DNA from: Paraburkholderia lacunae
GTDB taxonomy: Bacteria > Pseudomonadota > Gammaproteobacteria > Burkholderiales > Burkholderiaceae
DNA length: 64,000 bases
NCBI RefSeq assembly: GCF_003353175.1
Contig: NZ_QHKS01000001.1
Location: forward strand, 310,001 to 374,000
Reading direction: 5' to 3'
The position numbers and the translations under genes were made by a program. Positions 1-8,777 of this stretch are shown in pieces. The stretch's first letter is position 1. Each line of letters starts with the position of its first letter. The notes under the pieces were generated by a model. The model was given only the letters and a program-made list of their open reading frames with translations, ran no database searches and was not told where the DNA came from.

Positions 1-775
1 ACATGGGCTCGAAGCGCTCGCCGACGCGCAGACGATCGTCGTGCCGAGCTGGCGCGATCCGGACGAAGTGCCACCCGCTGCCCTGCTCGATGCACTGCGG
101 GCCGCGCATGCACGTGGCGCGCAGCTGGTCGGTTTGTGTCTTGGCGCGTTCGTGCTGGCCGCCGCAGGCATTCTCGACGAGCGGCCGGCGACCACCCACT
201 GGGCGTGGGCCGACGATTTCGCGCGCCGCTATCCGCGCGTGCGCCTCGACCCCGACGTGCTCTACGTCGACGACGGCAACGTGCTGACCTCGGCGGGCAC
301 TGCCGCCGGACTCGACTGCTGTCTGCACGTGCTGCGCAAGATGTGCGGCGCGCAGGCGGCGAACCATGTGGCGCGCCGGCTCGTGGTCCCGCCGCATCGG
401 CAGGGTGGCCAGGCGCAATACATCGAGCAGCCGGTGCCGCCGAACGTACGCGGCGACCGGTTGTCGGGCCTGCTCGATTGGGTCAGCGGAAATCTGGACG
501 CGCCGCACACGCTCGACTCGCTCGCCGGGCGCGCGCTGATGAGCCGCCGCACCTTCACACGGCGCTTCCGTCTTGCCACCGGCACGACCGTCGGCGTTTG
601 GCTGCTGTCGCAACGGCTCGCTCGCGCGCAGCAATTGCTCGAAAGCACGGACGAGTCGGTCGAAGCCATTGCGGCAATCGCGGGCTTTGGCTCGACGGCC
701 TCGTTGCGGCAGCATTTCGCGGAGGCGTTCCGCACTTCGCCGTCGGCTTGGCGGCGCGAGTTTCGCGGCGTGTGA
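1..775 (+). CDS. GlxA/FtrA-like AraC-family transcriptional regulator (5' truncated by window)
   Basis: The reading frame is open from base 2, so the start lies outside the window. The visible N-terminal part is the end of a DJ-1/PfpI (GATase1-like) domain: a nucleophile-elbow-like stretch (LVGLCLGAFVLA) holding a cysteine, then GTAAGLDCCLHVL. The C-terminal ~100 residues form an AraC/XylS double helix-turn-helix (SLAGRALMSRRTFTRRF, then IAGFGSTASLRQHFAEAF). Proteins of this architecture are regulators that sense small metabolites through the DJ-1-like domain; the ligand cannot be read from the sequence. No partner gene is visible, because the next gene lies on the opposite strand. Confidence 0.9.
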   Translation, partial: HGLEALADAQTIVVPSWRDPDEVPPAALLDALRAAHARGAQLVGLCLGAFVLAAAGILDERPATTHWAWADDFARRYPRVRLDPDVLYVDDGNVLTSAGTAAGLDCCLHVLRKMCGAQAANHVARRLVVPPHRQGGQAQYIEQPVPPNVRGDRLSGLLDWVSGNLDAPHTLDSLAGRALMSRRTFTRRFRLATGTTVGVWLLSQRLARAQQLLESTDESVEAIAAIAGFGSTASLRQHFAEAFRTSPSAWRREFRGV

Positions 776-959
776 ACGCGTGTGTGGACACGCGTCAGAG
801 CCTGCGGGGGCCGCCAAGGCCCCGCGCGGCCAACGGCGTTCGTAGCGAGTCGCAGGAATTTCGTAGTCGCGCCGGCGCGACAGCAACACGGCAACTGCGC
901 GGCAACAGCGCGGCAACAGCGCGGCAGCAAGTTGTCTCGGCCTGCGCTAAACCACGCCG
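776..959. other. Intergenic region between convergent genes with short GC-rich direct repeats
   Basis: No gene is visible in this gap between two convergent genes. Around 885-935 there are near-identical copies of CGGCAACAGCG in tandem (about three units), a low-complexity array. No clear rho-independent terminator with a T-tract was found. Confidence 0.5.
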
Positions 960-1712
960 TCAGTGCTCGCTGACCCAGCGCGCGACATAGAGCAGCAGCG
1001 CGACCAGAAAAATCATCGCCGCCCACGCCCAGTTCGGGACCGCGTGCGGAGTAGGCTCGCGATGTGAAACGCCGTGCGAGACACCGTGCGAGGCGCTGGC
1101 GGCGCGCCCGGTCAGCGTAGTGCCATGATCGGGCGGGCGCGGACGCCGCGCGATGCCGCTGAGATTGATCGGCCGCAAAAAGACGTGCTGACGGCGTGCC
1201 GACGAACCGCGCGCGCGGTTCGGCCCTTGCCCATGCTTGGCCCGGACAACCGCGCCGAATTCGGTGAAAAAGTCGTCGGCGAGAAGATGCAGCGCGTTTT
1301 CGAGCTGCCGCGTCGGCAACTCGGCGAGCGGCCCGGACGACGTCGCCCAGATCGTGTAATCGATCCGCGTGCCGCGCTCCCTGCCGATGCCGAGCGCGGC
1401 ATCTTCCGCGCGCAGCCTGACTTCGATCTGTCCGCGCAGCGAGCCGATGCCCTCGGCGCGAGCCTTGAAGTTGATGGTGCGGCGCTGCGCCTCCGCCGGC
1501 CCGGAGTCCTGGCCGGCGACATGTGCGCGCGCTTCGTAACGCGCGCGCAAAGGTCCGAGCGGCACCGTCAGAATCAGCGCATATTCGCCGCGGCCAAGCC
1601 GCGTGAACGACTCGCAGTTGTCGAGGCTGGCACGTAACAAAGCGAGATCCTGCAACGCCTCCCAAACGTCGGAAGGCGCGACCGGAATCCTCAACGCGTT
1701 GTTCAGCTCCAT
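960..1712 (-). CDS. CoxG-like SRPBCC-family protein with C-terminal membrane anchor
   Basis: 250 residues. Residues 1-150 look like a CoxG/START-type (SRPBCC) fold: MELNNALRIPVAPSDVWEAL is the family's typical opening, followed by the LDNCESFTRLG and LTVPLGPLRARYEA patterns. A Pro/Arg-rich linker follows, then one transmembrane segment near the C-terminus (WAWAAMIFLVALLLYVARWV), so the protein is probably anchored to the inner membrane. CoxG proteins are linked to carbon monoxide dehydrogenase assembly, but no cox genes are visible here, so that role is not supported. It may be a lipid or hydrophobic ligand carrier. Family assignment is fair; function is unknown. Confidence 0.75.
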   Translation of the reverse strand: MELNNALRIPVAPSDVWEALQDLALLRASLDNCESFTRLGRGEYALILTVPLGPLRARYEARAHVAGQDSGPAEAQRRTINFKARAEGIGSLRGQIEVRLRAEDAALGIGRERGTRIDYTIWATSSGPLAELPTRQLENALHLLADDFFTEFGAVVRAKHGQGPNRARGSSARRQHVFLRPINLSGIARRPRPPDHGTTLTGRAASASHGVSHGVSHREPTPHAVPNWAWAAMIFLVALLLYVARWVSEH

Positions 1713-1745
1713 GACAGCCTCCCCGGTGAACGCGCGACTGCGGGA

Positions 1746-2150
1746 TCAGGATGTCTGATCGATACGGTCGACGCGCGATGCGTAAAACGCGAGATACCCT
1801 TTGATCTGTTGCACCGCTTCGAGCGGCGTCTCATAGCTCCACACGGCGTTTTCGATCAGGCCGTCTTCGGTGCGCAAATGAAAGTACGAAGCATGGCCCT
1901 TGAACGGGCAATGCGAAGTATGCGTGGACCGTTCGAGCCGCGCCATGTTCACGTCGGTGCGCGGAAAATAGAACACGTCCGGCAGACCGGTTTCGGCGAG
2001 CGTCAGGGCTGCTTGCGTGTCGGCCATCGTGACGCCGCCGTGAATCACACGAACCCGGTGGTGGTTGCCGGTAATGACGACGGTGTGCCCGCCCGAGCTT
2101 GCGCAGGCGCCCGGGCCTGGGGTTCCGCGAGGTGTCAAGGCATCGCTCAT
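1746..2150 (-). CDS. DUF427 family protein
   Basis: 134 residues from the ATG at 2150, preferred over an upstream in-frame start at 2183 that only adds an Arg-rich tail. The family pattern is clear: VFYFPRTDVNMARLERSTHTSHCPFKG is diagnostic for DUF427 (split here as VFYFPRTDV / HTSHCPFKGHASYF), followed by AVWSYETP and a C-terminal AFYASRVD. The conserved HCPFKG segment is the family signature. The biochemical role is unknown. It is followed on the same strand by the CoxG-like gene after about 30 bp, so the two may be co-transcribed. Confidence 0.85.
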   Translation of the reverse strand: MSDALTPRGTPGPGACASSGGHTVVITGNHHRVRVIHGGVTMADTQAALTLAETGLPDVFYFPRTDVNMARLERSTHTSHCPFKGHASYFHLRTEDGLIENAVWSYETPLEAVQQIKGYLAFYASRVDRIDQTS

Positions 2151-2185
2151 GTCTCGGCTCCGTGATGGTGTGCGGCCGTGCAAAC

Positions 2186-2212
2186 AAAAAAGCCGCGGGA
2201 CGCGCCCGCGGC
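2186..2212 (-). terminator. Rho-independent terminator
   Basis: A perfect 8-bp GC stem (2192-2199 and 2205-2212) with a 5-nt loop. On the minus strand it is followed by a run of T (2186-2191). It lies about 90 bp past the stop of the minus-strand gene ending at 2303 and fits as that gene's terminator. Confidence 0.85.
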
Positions 2213-2302
2213 TTCATTATCGACCAAACTCCAGCCGGTTGTGCGGCCTTCCTGCGCTTCGCCAGACGATCCGCCCGGCCAAAGGTCGGGAAAACCAGGC
2301 GA

Positions 2303-2800
2303 TTACTGGGTATTCCAGTAGAACGCAGCCTTGGCGCTGCCTTTAGCCGGGACCGTCACCGCCCTCGACTGGTCGCGATCCTTGTATTGCGCGTGAACGG
2401 TGTAGCGGCCCGGACGCAGCTTGAGCAGCATGTACGGCCCGCGCGACGTGGCGCTCAGCACCTCGCCGTCATGGGCGTCGACGACCCGCACGTGGACGTC
2501 GGCGAGAAAGTCGGAGCCGGGGCCCGTAAAGCGCAACGACAGCGGCCACTGGTTTTGCGCCTGCTGCAACGCCTTCGATTCGTCGAGACCGACGCCGCCT
2601 GACACGAACGATACGTCGCCCTGTTGCTGGATTTGCGGCAGGCCGCCACCGTTGGCGTTGCCGGCGCTGGTTTCATCGGTGGTCGTGCCGCCTGTCACTT
2701 CGCTGGCCTGCTGCGCATAAGCGCCGCCCGCCAGACCGAGCGTGAGCGCTGCGCATACCGCAGCGGCGACGATGCTTCGCTGATTGCGTTGGGTTTTCAT
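2303..2800 (-). CDS. Exported protein with a carboxypeptidase-regulatory-like beta domain
   Basis: 165 residues. Residues 1-29 are a clear Sec signal peptide ending in AYA. A Ser/Thr/Gly-rich linker follows, then a C-terminal domain whose text (GPYMLLKLRPGRYTVHAQYKD) resembles the carboxypeptidase-regulatory-like beta-sandwich found in many secreted proteins. It is probably periplasmic. No enzymatic motif is seen. A terminator follows at 2186-2212, so the gene is likely monocistronic. Function unknown. Confidence 0.75.
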   Translation of the reverse strand: MKTQRNQRSIVAAAVCAALTLGLAGGAYAQQASEVTGGTTTDETSAGNANGGGLPQIQQQGDVSFVSGGVGLDESKALQQAQNQWPLSLRFTGPGSDFLADVHVRVVDAHDGEVLSATSRGPYMLLKLRPGRYTVHAQYKDRDQSRAVTVPAKGSAKAAFYWNTQ

Positions 2801-2976
2801 CGGTTCGCCCCCCTTTTAAGGTTCTCGCCATCCGGTCCCCCTGGAGAGGGCCGGATTGACCCAGAAGACGCAACCTGCATGCCAACAAGCTGGGCGCATC
2901 GCGCTCAAGCCGCTGCTACGCCGCGCCGGGTGGCACTTGGCGCGGTTTTCGATGGCGCCTGAAGCGGTAAAAGAAA

Positions 2977-3010
2977 GCCGGTCTGTTGGCAGTAAGTGCA
3001 ACAGACCGGC
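2977..3010 (-). terminator. Strong hairpin terminator downstream of the Do-like protease gene
   Basis: A perfect 12-bp stem (2977-2988 and 2999-3010) with a 10-nt loop. On the minus strand it is followed by TTTCTTTT. It lies 120 bp after the stop at 3132. The rest of the 2801-3131 gap shows no gene, only irregular CAGACCA/CAGGCCA-like short repeats at about 3090-3145. Confidence 0.85.
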
Positions 3011-3131
3011 AAGCGTTACTTCACGAACCCTGGCGAATTGGTCGGCGTATTGGCCAGCGAATCGGCCAGAACCCGCGCCAAAACTCCGGGCCAACCATCA
3101 GACCAAAAGCAGGCCAAAGTCAGACCAGAAA

Positions 3132-4637
3132 TCAGCCAAGATCGACCGGCACAAAGATCTGCGCATTGTCGCGCTGGATCAGCAACGCGATGCTGTTGCC
3201 GGCGCCGGCAATCATCTGCTTCAGCTGATCGACGCTCGTCACCGGACGGCCGTTGACCGCGAGAATCACGTCGCCCGGCTGGATGCCGGCGCTTTCAGCC
3301 GCCCCGCCCGATTGCTGCACCAGCAGACCGTGCGAGACCGACGCGCCATTCTTCTCTTCCGGCGTGAGCGGCCGAACCGCCACGCCGAGACGGCCTTGCA
3401 ACTGCGCCGGCTGATCGGCCTTGTCCGAGGCGACCTTCACATCCGACAGCGAGCCGATGGTCACCTTCAGATCCTTGCTGGCCTTGTCGCGCCACACCTG
3501 CACGGTGGCCGAGCTGCCCGGCGCGAGACCCGCGACCTGTGCCGGCAGATCGGCCGAGTCGCTTACCGGCTCGCCGTTCACCGACAGGATCACGTCGCCC
3601 GGCTGCAAGCCGGCCTTGGCGGCCGGACCGCCCGGATCGACCGAACTGACGAGCGCGCCTTGCGGCTTGCGCATGCCGAACGAATCGGCGAGCGTCTGGT
3701 TCATGCCCTGCACCGCGACGCCGAGACGTCCGCGGCTCACGTGGCCGGTCTTGACGATATCGTCCTTGACCTTGATCGCCTCATTGATCGGGATCGCGAA
3801 CGAAAGGCCCTGGAAGCCGCCGGTCTGCGAGTAGATCATCGAGTTGATGCCGATCACTTCGCCTTGCAGATTGAACAGCGGACCACCGGAGTTGCCCGGA
3901 TTGACCGGCACGTCGGTCTGGATGAACGGCGTGTAATTTTCGTTAGGCAGCGAGCGCGACTTCGCGCTGATGATGCCTGAGGTCACGGTGTTATCGAAAC
4001 CGTAAGGCGAGCCGATCGCGACCACCCACTGCCCGACCTTGCTTTGACGCGGGTCGCCGATCTTCACGGTCGGCAGGTTGCCCGCGTCGATCTTCAACAC
4101 GGCGACGTCCGACTGCTTGTCGGCGCCGACCACCTTGGCGCGGAATTCGCGCTTGTCGGTCAGCCGCACGGTCACGACGTTCGCGCCGTCCACCACGTGC
4201 GCGTTGGTCAGGATATAGCCGTCATTGCTGACGATGAATCCCGAGCCCAGGCTCGCGCTCGGCTGATCCGGCGCATCGCCGCCGTCGCCGCCCTGCATGC
4301 CCGGCACGCCGCCGAAGAAGTGCTTGTAGAACTGGTAGAAAGGATCGCTCGGATCGATCGGCAATTGATTGCCGCCGCCACCGTTACCGCGCAGCGCGGC
4401 CTGCTTGACCACGTGCTTCGCGCTGATGTTGACGACGGCCGGGCCGTAGGTTTCGACCAGCCCCGAGAAATCGGGAATGCCTGTTTTCGCGGCGGCTTCG
4501 GCGGGCATCATCGCGGCTTGCGCCGGCGTGATGACCTGCGGCGCGGGAACGTCGCGATGTCCCGCCACATAACCGGCGGACAGCGCAACGGCGAGCGCGA
4601 CTGCTATGGCGCTACGGGACAAGGTTTTCGCGTTCAT
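3132..4637 (-). CDS. Periplasmic Do-family serine endoprotease (DegP/MucD-like)
   Basis: 501 residues from the ATG at 4637, which gives a signal-anchor/signal peptide (SRSAIAVALAVALSAGYVAG). The trypsin-like domain has the catalytic triad H147 (TNAHVVDG), D177 (SDVAVLKID) and S250 (GNSGGP). Two PDZ domains follow (about 290-390 and 405-500), both with GDVIL(S/A)VNG. It is the expected HtrA/DegP length. The enzyme degrades or refolds misfolded envelope proteins. The two-component system immediately upstream on the same strand (4794-6762) resembles QseBC; an envelope-stress link is plausible but inferred. A 150-bp gap before the sensor gene suggests its own promoter. Confidence 0.93.
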   Translation of the reverse strand: MNAKTLSRSAIAVALAVALSAGYVAGHRDVPAPQVITPAQAAMMPAEAAAKTGIPDFSGLVETYGPAVVNISAKHVVKQAALRGNGGGGNQLPIDPSDPFYQFYKHFFGGVPGMQGGDGGDAPDQPSASLGSGFIVSNDGYILTNAHVVDGANVVTVRLTDKREFRAKVVGADKQSDVAVLKIDAGNLPTVKIGDPRQSKVGQWVVAIGSPYGFDNTVTSGIISAKSRSLPNENYTPFIQTDVPVNPGNSGGPLFNLQGEVIGINSMIYSQTGGFQGLSFAIPINEAIKVKDDIVKTGHVSRGRLGVAVQGMNQTLADSFGMRKPQGALVSSVDPGGPAAKAGLQPGDVILSVNGEPVSDSADLPAQVAGLAPGSSATVQVWRDKASKDLKVTIGSLSDVKVASDKADQPAQLQGRLGVAVRPLTPEEKNGASVSHGLLVQQSGGAAESAGIQPGDVILAVNGRPVTSVDQLKQMIAGAGNSIALLIQRDNAQIFVPVDLG

Positions 4638-4793
4638 CGTGTACTCCTGACTGGGAGAGAGAGGCTTCTGGATGTCACGAAGCGTACGTGGCATCGCTTA
4701 AAGGAGTCTTAAGCAGCGGCAGATCGCTTGAGCCCAGATTTAAGCCGGTTTTAAGGCTGTTTCCCGCCGCTTTCCCTACAGGAAGCTGCACGT

Positions 4794-6095
4794 TCAGAAG
4801 CGAACGGTGACCTGCAATCCGCCCGCCCGCGATTCGTCGAGCGTCACCGCCGCGTGGTGTTGCGTGGCGATGCGGCGCACGATCGCGAGGCCGAGGCCGG
4901 TGCCCGCCACGTCGGTGCGCACGCGCTTCACGCCGGCGCCGGCGCGATAGAAGCGATCGAACACGCGCTCGCGTTCGGACGGCTCGATGCCCGGCCCGCT
5001 GTCGGCGATCCGCACCACCGGGTGCCCGTCTTCCACATGCAGGCTGACGTCGACGCGGCCGCTGCGCGGCGTGTACTTGGTCGCGTTGTCCACGAGGTTG
5101 TTGAACATCACACGCAGCGCGTCGGCGTCGCCGGTCACCATGGCCGCCTCGCTCGCCTCGATGCCGAGATCGACGCCACGATTGTGCGCAAGCGGCGCGT
5201 AAGCCGCAACGCAGTCGCGCAGCAGCGCGCGCAAATCGATCGCGTCGCTGACGGCCAGACCGTCCGGCTCCGAACGCGCGAGCGCCAGCAACTGTTCGGC
5301 AAGACGCGTCGCGCGCATGACACCGGCTTGCAGATCGGTGAGCGCTTCACTGCGCGCCGTGTCGTCTTTCGCGCGCGCCACCAGTTGCGATTGAATCTGC
5401 ACGGCGGCGAGCGGCGTACGCAGTTCGTGCGCGGCATCGGCGACGAAAGCCTTCTGAATGTCGAGCGTGGTGGCGAGCCGCTCGAGCAGGCCGTTCAACG
5501 CGCGCACGAGCGGCTGTACTTCGAGCGGCAAGCCCTGATCGGGCAACGGATCCAACGCTTCAGGGCGACGCGCGTCGAGCGCGCTGGTCACGCGCCGCAG
5601 CGGCCGGAGCCCCCGCCCGACGATCATCCACACTGCGAGACCCATCAGCGGCAGCAACACGATCAGCGGCCACAGCGTGCGCAGCGCGACATTCGCCGCC
5701 AGCCGGTTGCGCACGGACACCGGCTGCGCCAGCTGCACGACGTTGTCGCCGACGATCGCGCCGTACACGCGCCAATCGCCACGGTCGGTATGCTCGGTCG
5801 AAAACCCGAGTTCGGCACGCGGCGCAAGCGGCGCACGCGGACGCGAGTAGTACATCAGCACGCCGTTGCGATTCCAGATTTGCAGCACGATGCCTTCGTC
5901 GCCGGTGTCGCGCGAACCGAGCACTTGCGAGAACGGTTCCGACGGCAGCGCCGCGGCGATCTGCTCCAGTTGGTAATCGAACAGTTCATTGGCTTCGGCG
6001 AGCGCCTGCCGGTAAATCAGCCAACCCGCAATGCCGACGCCGAGCAGCACCAGCGCCAACAGCCAGAACAACAATTGACGGCGAATCGAACGCAT
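4794..6095 (-). CDS. QseC-like sensor histidine kinase
   Basis: 433 residues. Transmembrane segments at about 7-29 and 140-162 flank a periplasmic sensor region of about 110 residues. A HAMP-like region follows (RGLRPLRRVTSALDARR), then the HisKA H-box DAAHELRTPL with phospho-acceptor H223, then the HATPase N-box (NNLVDNATKY) and G-boxes (DSGPGI, GTGLGLAIV). The closest look is QseC/PmrB-type. The gene starts 4 bp after the response regulator stop, so the two form an operon. The signal sensed cannot be told from the sequence. Confidence 0.92.
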   Translation of the reverse strand: MRSIRRQLLFWLLALVLLGVGIAGWLIYRQALAEANELFDYQLEQIAAALPSEPFSQVLGSRDTGDEGIVLQIWNRNGVLMYYSRPRAPLAPRAELGFSTEHTDRGDWRVYGAIVGDNVVQLAQPVSVRNRLAANVALRTLWPLIVLLPLMGLAVWMIVGRGLRPLRRVTSALDARRPEALDPLPDQGLPLEVQPLVRALNGLLERLATTLDIQKAFVADAAHELRTPLAAVQIQSQLVARAKDDTARSEALTDLQAGVMRATRLAEQLLALARSEPDGLAVSDAIDLRALLRDCVAAYAPLAHNRGVDLGIEASEAAMVTGDADALRVMFNNLVDNATKYTPRSGRVDVSLHVEDGHPVVRIADSGPGIEPSERERVFDRFYRAGAGVKRVRTDVAGTGLGLAIVRRIATQHHAAVTLDESRAGGLQVTVRF

Positions 6096-6099
6096 CGGC

Positions 6100-6762
6100 T
6101 CAGGCGTCCTTCGCGATCATGTAGCCGAGACCGCGCACGTTGCGGATCAGATCCGCACCGAGTTTCTTGCGCAGCGCGTGAATGTAGACCTCGACGGTAT
6201 TGCTGCCGATTTCCTCACCCCAGCCGTACATCTTTTCTTCGAGCTGGCTCTTCGAGAGCACGGCGCCCGGCCGTGCGAGCAGCGCTTCGAGCAGCGCGAA
6301 TTCACGGGCGGACAACGCGACCGGCGCGCCGTCGAGCGTGACCTGATGCGAGGCCGGATCGAGCGTCAGATTGCCGTGGCGGATCGTCGAATCGCTGCGG
6401 CCCGACTGGCGACGAATCAGCGCGCGCATGCGGGCGCCGAGTTCGTCGAGATCGAAAGGTTTGACGAGGTAATCGTCGGCGCCGGCGTCGAGGCCTTTGA
6501 CGCGATCGGCGACCGCGTCGCGCGCGGTGACGATCAGCACCGGCAGCGCATGGCCGCGCGCGCGCAGTGTACGCAGCACGTCGAGACCGTCGCGTTTGGG
6601 CAGGCCGAGGTCGAGCAGCACCAGATCGTAAGGTTGGCTGGCCGCCGCGCTCAGCGCCGCCTCGCCGTCTTCCACCCAGTCGACCGCGAAGCCTTCGCCG
6701 CGCAGCGCTTTGCGCACGCCCTCGGCAATCATCCGGTCGTCTTCGACTAGCAAAATGCGCAT
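6100..6762 (-). CDS. OmpR-family response regulator (QseB/PmrA-like)
   Basis: 220 residues. The receiver domain has the acidic pair D8/D9 and phospho-acceptor D51 (LVLLDLGLPKRDG), followed by the switch lysine in DDYLVKPF. The C-terminal winged helix ends in the typical RNVRGLGYMIAKDA. It is the first gene of a two-gene operon with the downstream histidine kinase and is divergent from dacB; the 130-180 bp between them must hold both promoters. It is presumably activated by its neighbour kinase. Regulon unknown. Confidence 0.93.
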   Translation of the reverse strand: MRILLVEDDRMIAEGVRKALRGEGFAVDWVEDGEAALSAAASQPYDLVLLDLGLPKRDGLDVLRTLRARGHALPVLIVTARDAVADRVKGLDAGADDYLVKPFDLDELGARMRALIRRQSGRSDSTIRHGNLTLDPASHQVTLDGAPVALSAREFALLEALLARPGAVLSKSQLEEKMYGWGEEIGSNTVEVYIHALRKKLGADLIRNVRGLGYMIAKDA

Positions 6763-6942
6763 GGCAGTCCGGCCCTGAAACGTTCATCGATGCCGCATTC
6801 TAGCGCCCGCCCCGGAGGTGCGCGTCGCACGACGCTTTTTCACCGCAGCCTCACGGCATGTCACTACAATGGGCGCTTTGCGTCGCGCGGCTGAATGAAT
6901 GCCCGTCTTCTACGCCCTGAAATCCTGCTTTTTCGCCCGTCC

Positions 6943-8592
6943 ATGACGCACGCTTTCCTGTCTTTTCTCGCACGCCATGTGGCGCCGCGCGCGCTCCGTT
7001 GTTCCACTGCCGGTCCCACGCCACGCCGGTTCGCGCTGCGCACGGCGGCGCTGCTGCTCGCCTGCGCCGCGCTCGCCTGCGGCACGGCGCTGCCACTGTC
7101 CGCTCAGGCCCGCGTCAAGGCGAAGCATCCGGGCGTCAACGTCAGCACGGTGCTGCCGCAATCCGTGATGGCCGGCTTGCAGCGCGCTCACGTGCCGTTG
7201 TCGTCGATCAGCGTGGTGGTCGAAAAGGTCGGCGAACACACGCCGATCGTCGCGCTGAACGCCGGCAAGCCGATGATGCCCGCCTCGACGATGAAACTCG
7301 TCACCACCTACTCCGGCCTGTCGATACTCGGCCCGGACTATCGCTGGCGCACCAGCGCCTACGCGGACGGCACGGTGGACGGCAACGGCGTGCTGCACGG
7401 CAATCTGTACATTCAGGGCACCGGGGATCCGAAGCTCGTGCCCGAAGAACTGATCGATCTGGTGCAGAAGATCCACAAGGCGGGTATCACCGGCCTCGAC
7501 GGCGCGCTGGTGCTCGACAAACGCTACTTCGACGCCGCGACGCGCGACCTGCCGCCCTTCGACGACGACACCACCGCGCCGTACAACGTCGGCCCCGATC
7601 CGCTGCTGTATGCGTTCAAGTCGTTGTCGTTCACGCTGACGCCGTCGCCGGACGGCAGCGTCGCGATCGACGTGCTGCCCGCGCTCGCGCAGTTGCAGAT
7701 CGACAATCAGATGCACGCAATCAATGGCCCCTGCCGCGGCGACGCGGCCTCCGTCTCGCCGAGCGTCACGCCACAGCCCAATGGCACGGTGGTGGCGTCG
7801 TTCACGGGCGACTACTCGGTGCGCTGCGCTCCGCGCACGATCAATGTTGCCGTACTCGATCACTCCGCGTTCTTCGCGGGCGGCTTCCTCGCGCTGTGGC
7901 AGCAGACCGGCGGCACCTTCAGCGGCGCGACCCGCGAAGGCCCGGTGCCCACCGGCGCGCGCCTGATCGCGACGCACCAGGGGCCGATGCTGTCCGACAT
8001 CGTTCGCGACATCAACAAGTTCAGCAACAACACGATGGCGCGCAACCTGTACCTGACGATCGGCGCGATGGAAGAAACGCCGCCCGCCACGCCGGCCAAA
8101 TCGGCGCGCGCGATCCAGGCATTTCTGCGCCGCGACGCGATCAACATGGAGTCCCTGACCCTCGACAACGGCTCGGGCCTCTCGCGCGACGAGCACGTCA
8201 CCGCGCTCGCGCTCGCCGATTTGCTACAGCGGGCCAACGCGAGCCCGGTGGCTCAGGTATTCGTCGGGTCGCTGCCGATCGCGGGCGTCGACGGCACGAT
8301 GCGCAACCGCTTGAACAACGAGGGCGCGGGCGGCAACGCGCACATCAAGACCGGCACGCTGCGCGATGTGCGGGCGATCGCGGGCTATGTCGCGTCGGCG
8401 GACGGCAACAGCTATGTCGTCGTCAGCCTGATCAACGACCCGCATTCGGAAGCAGCGCGCGCCGCGCACGACGCGTTGCTCGAATGGGTGTATCAGGGCC
8501 CGGCTCAGGGTTTCGCGCAACCGCTTGCACAGGCCGCTGACCCAGCGCGCAGCAAGCCCAGGAAAAACCCGCACAAGCGCGGGGCTCATTGA
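6943..8592 (+). CDS. dacB: Serine-type D-Ala-D-Ala carboxypeptidase/endopeptidase PBP4
   Basis: 549 residues from the ATG at 6943 (an upstream ATG at 6895 would add 16 residues). An Arg-rich start precedes a hydrophobic export segment ending LPLSAQA. The three penicillin-binding motifs are present: SxxK as S115-T-M-K118 (PASTMK), SxN as SNN (INKFSNNTMARN), and KTG (HIKTGTL). The long insert between SxxK and SxN is typical of class C low-molecular-mass PBPs (peptidase family S13). It trims and cross-hydrolyses peptidoglycan peptides in the periplasm. The gene stands alone on the plus strand. Confidence 0.93.
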   Translation: MTHAFLSFLARHVAPRALRCSTAGPTPRRFALRTAALLLACAALACGTALPLSAQARVKAKHPGVNVSTVLPQSVMAGLQRAHVPLSSISVVVEKVGEHTPIVALNAGKPMMPASTMKLVTTYSGLSILGPDYRWRTSAYADGTVDGNGVLHGNLYIQGTGDPKLVPEELIDLVQKIHKAGITGLDGALVLDKRYFDAATRDLPPFDDDTTAPYNVGPDPLLYAFKSLSFTLTPSPDGSVAIDVLPALAQLQIDNQMHAINGPCRGDAASVSPSVTPQPNGTVVASFTGDYSVRCAPRTINVAVLDHSAFFAGGFLALWQQTGGTFSGATREGPVPTGARLIATHQGPMLSDIVRDINKFSNNTMARNLYLTIGAMEETPPATPAKSARAIQAFLRRDAINMESLTLDNGSGLSRDEHVTALALADLLQRANASPVAQVFVGSLPIAGVDGTMRNRLNNEGAGGNAHIKTGTLRDVRAIAGYVASADGNSYVVVSLINDPHSEAARAAHDALLEWVYQGPAQGFAQPLAQAADPARSKPRKNPHKRGAH

Positions 8593-8777
8593 GGATTCCT
8601 TCTAGCGAAGCCGCACGCGGCAACGCGTCCGAGCGTGTACGCTGTCGGGCAGTGTTTGAGGGGGCGCGGAAAACGCAACGCGCAGTGCATGAGCCGCGCG
8701 GGCGTGGCCCAATCAAACGATAACGACAACGTCCGCAGCGGCAAGCGCAGCGGCCAGGGACCATGGAGGAAGACCCG

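Noticed and set aside
262..1665. Long minus-strand frame of 467 residues overlapping the AraC regulator and CoxG-like gene
   Set aside because: Arg/Ala/Ser-rich shadow of high-GC coding sequence; the overlapping frames match real families.
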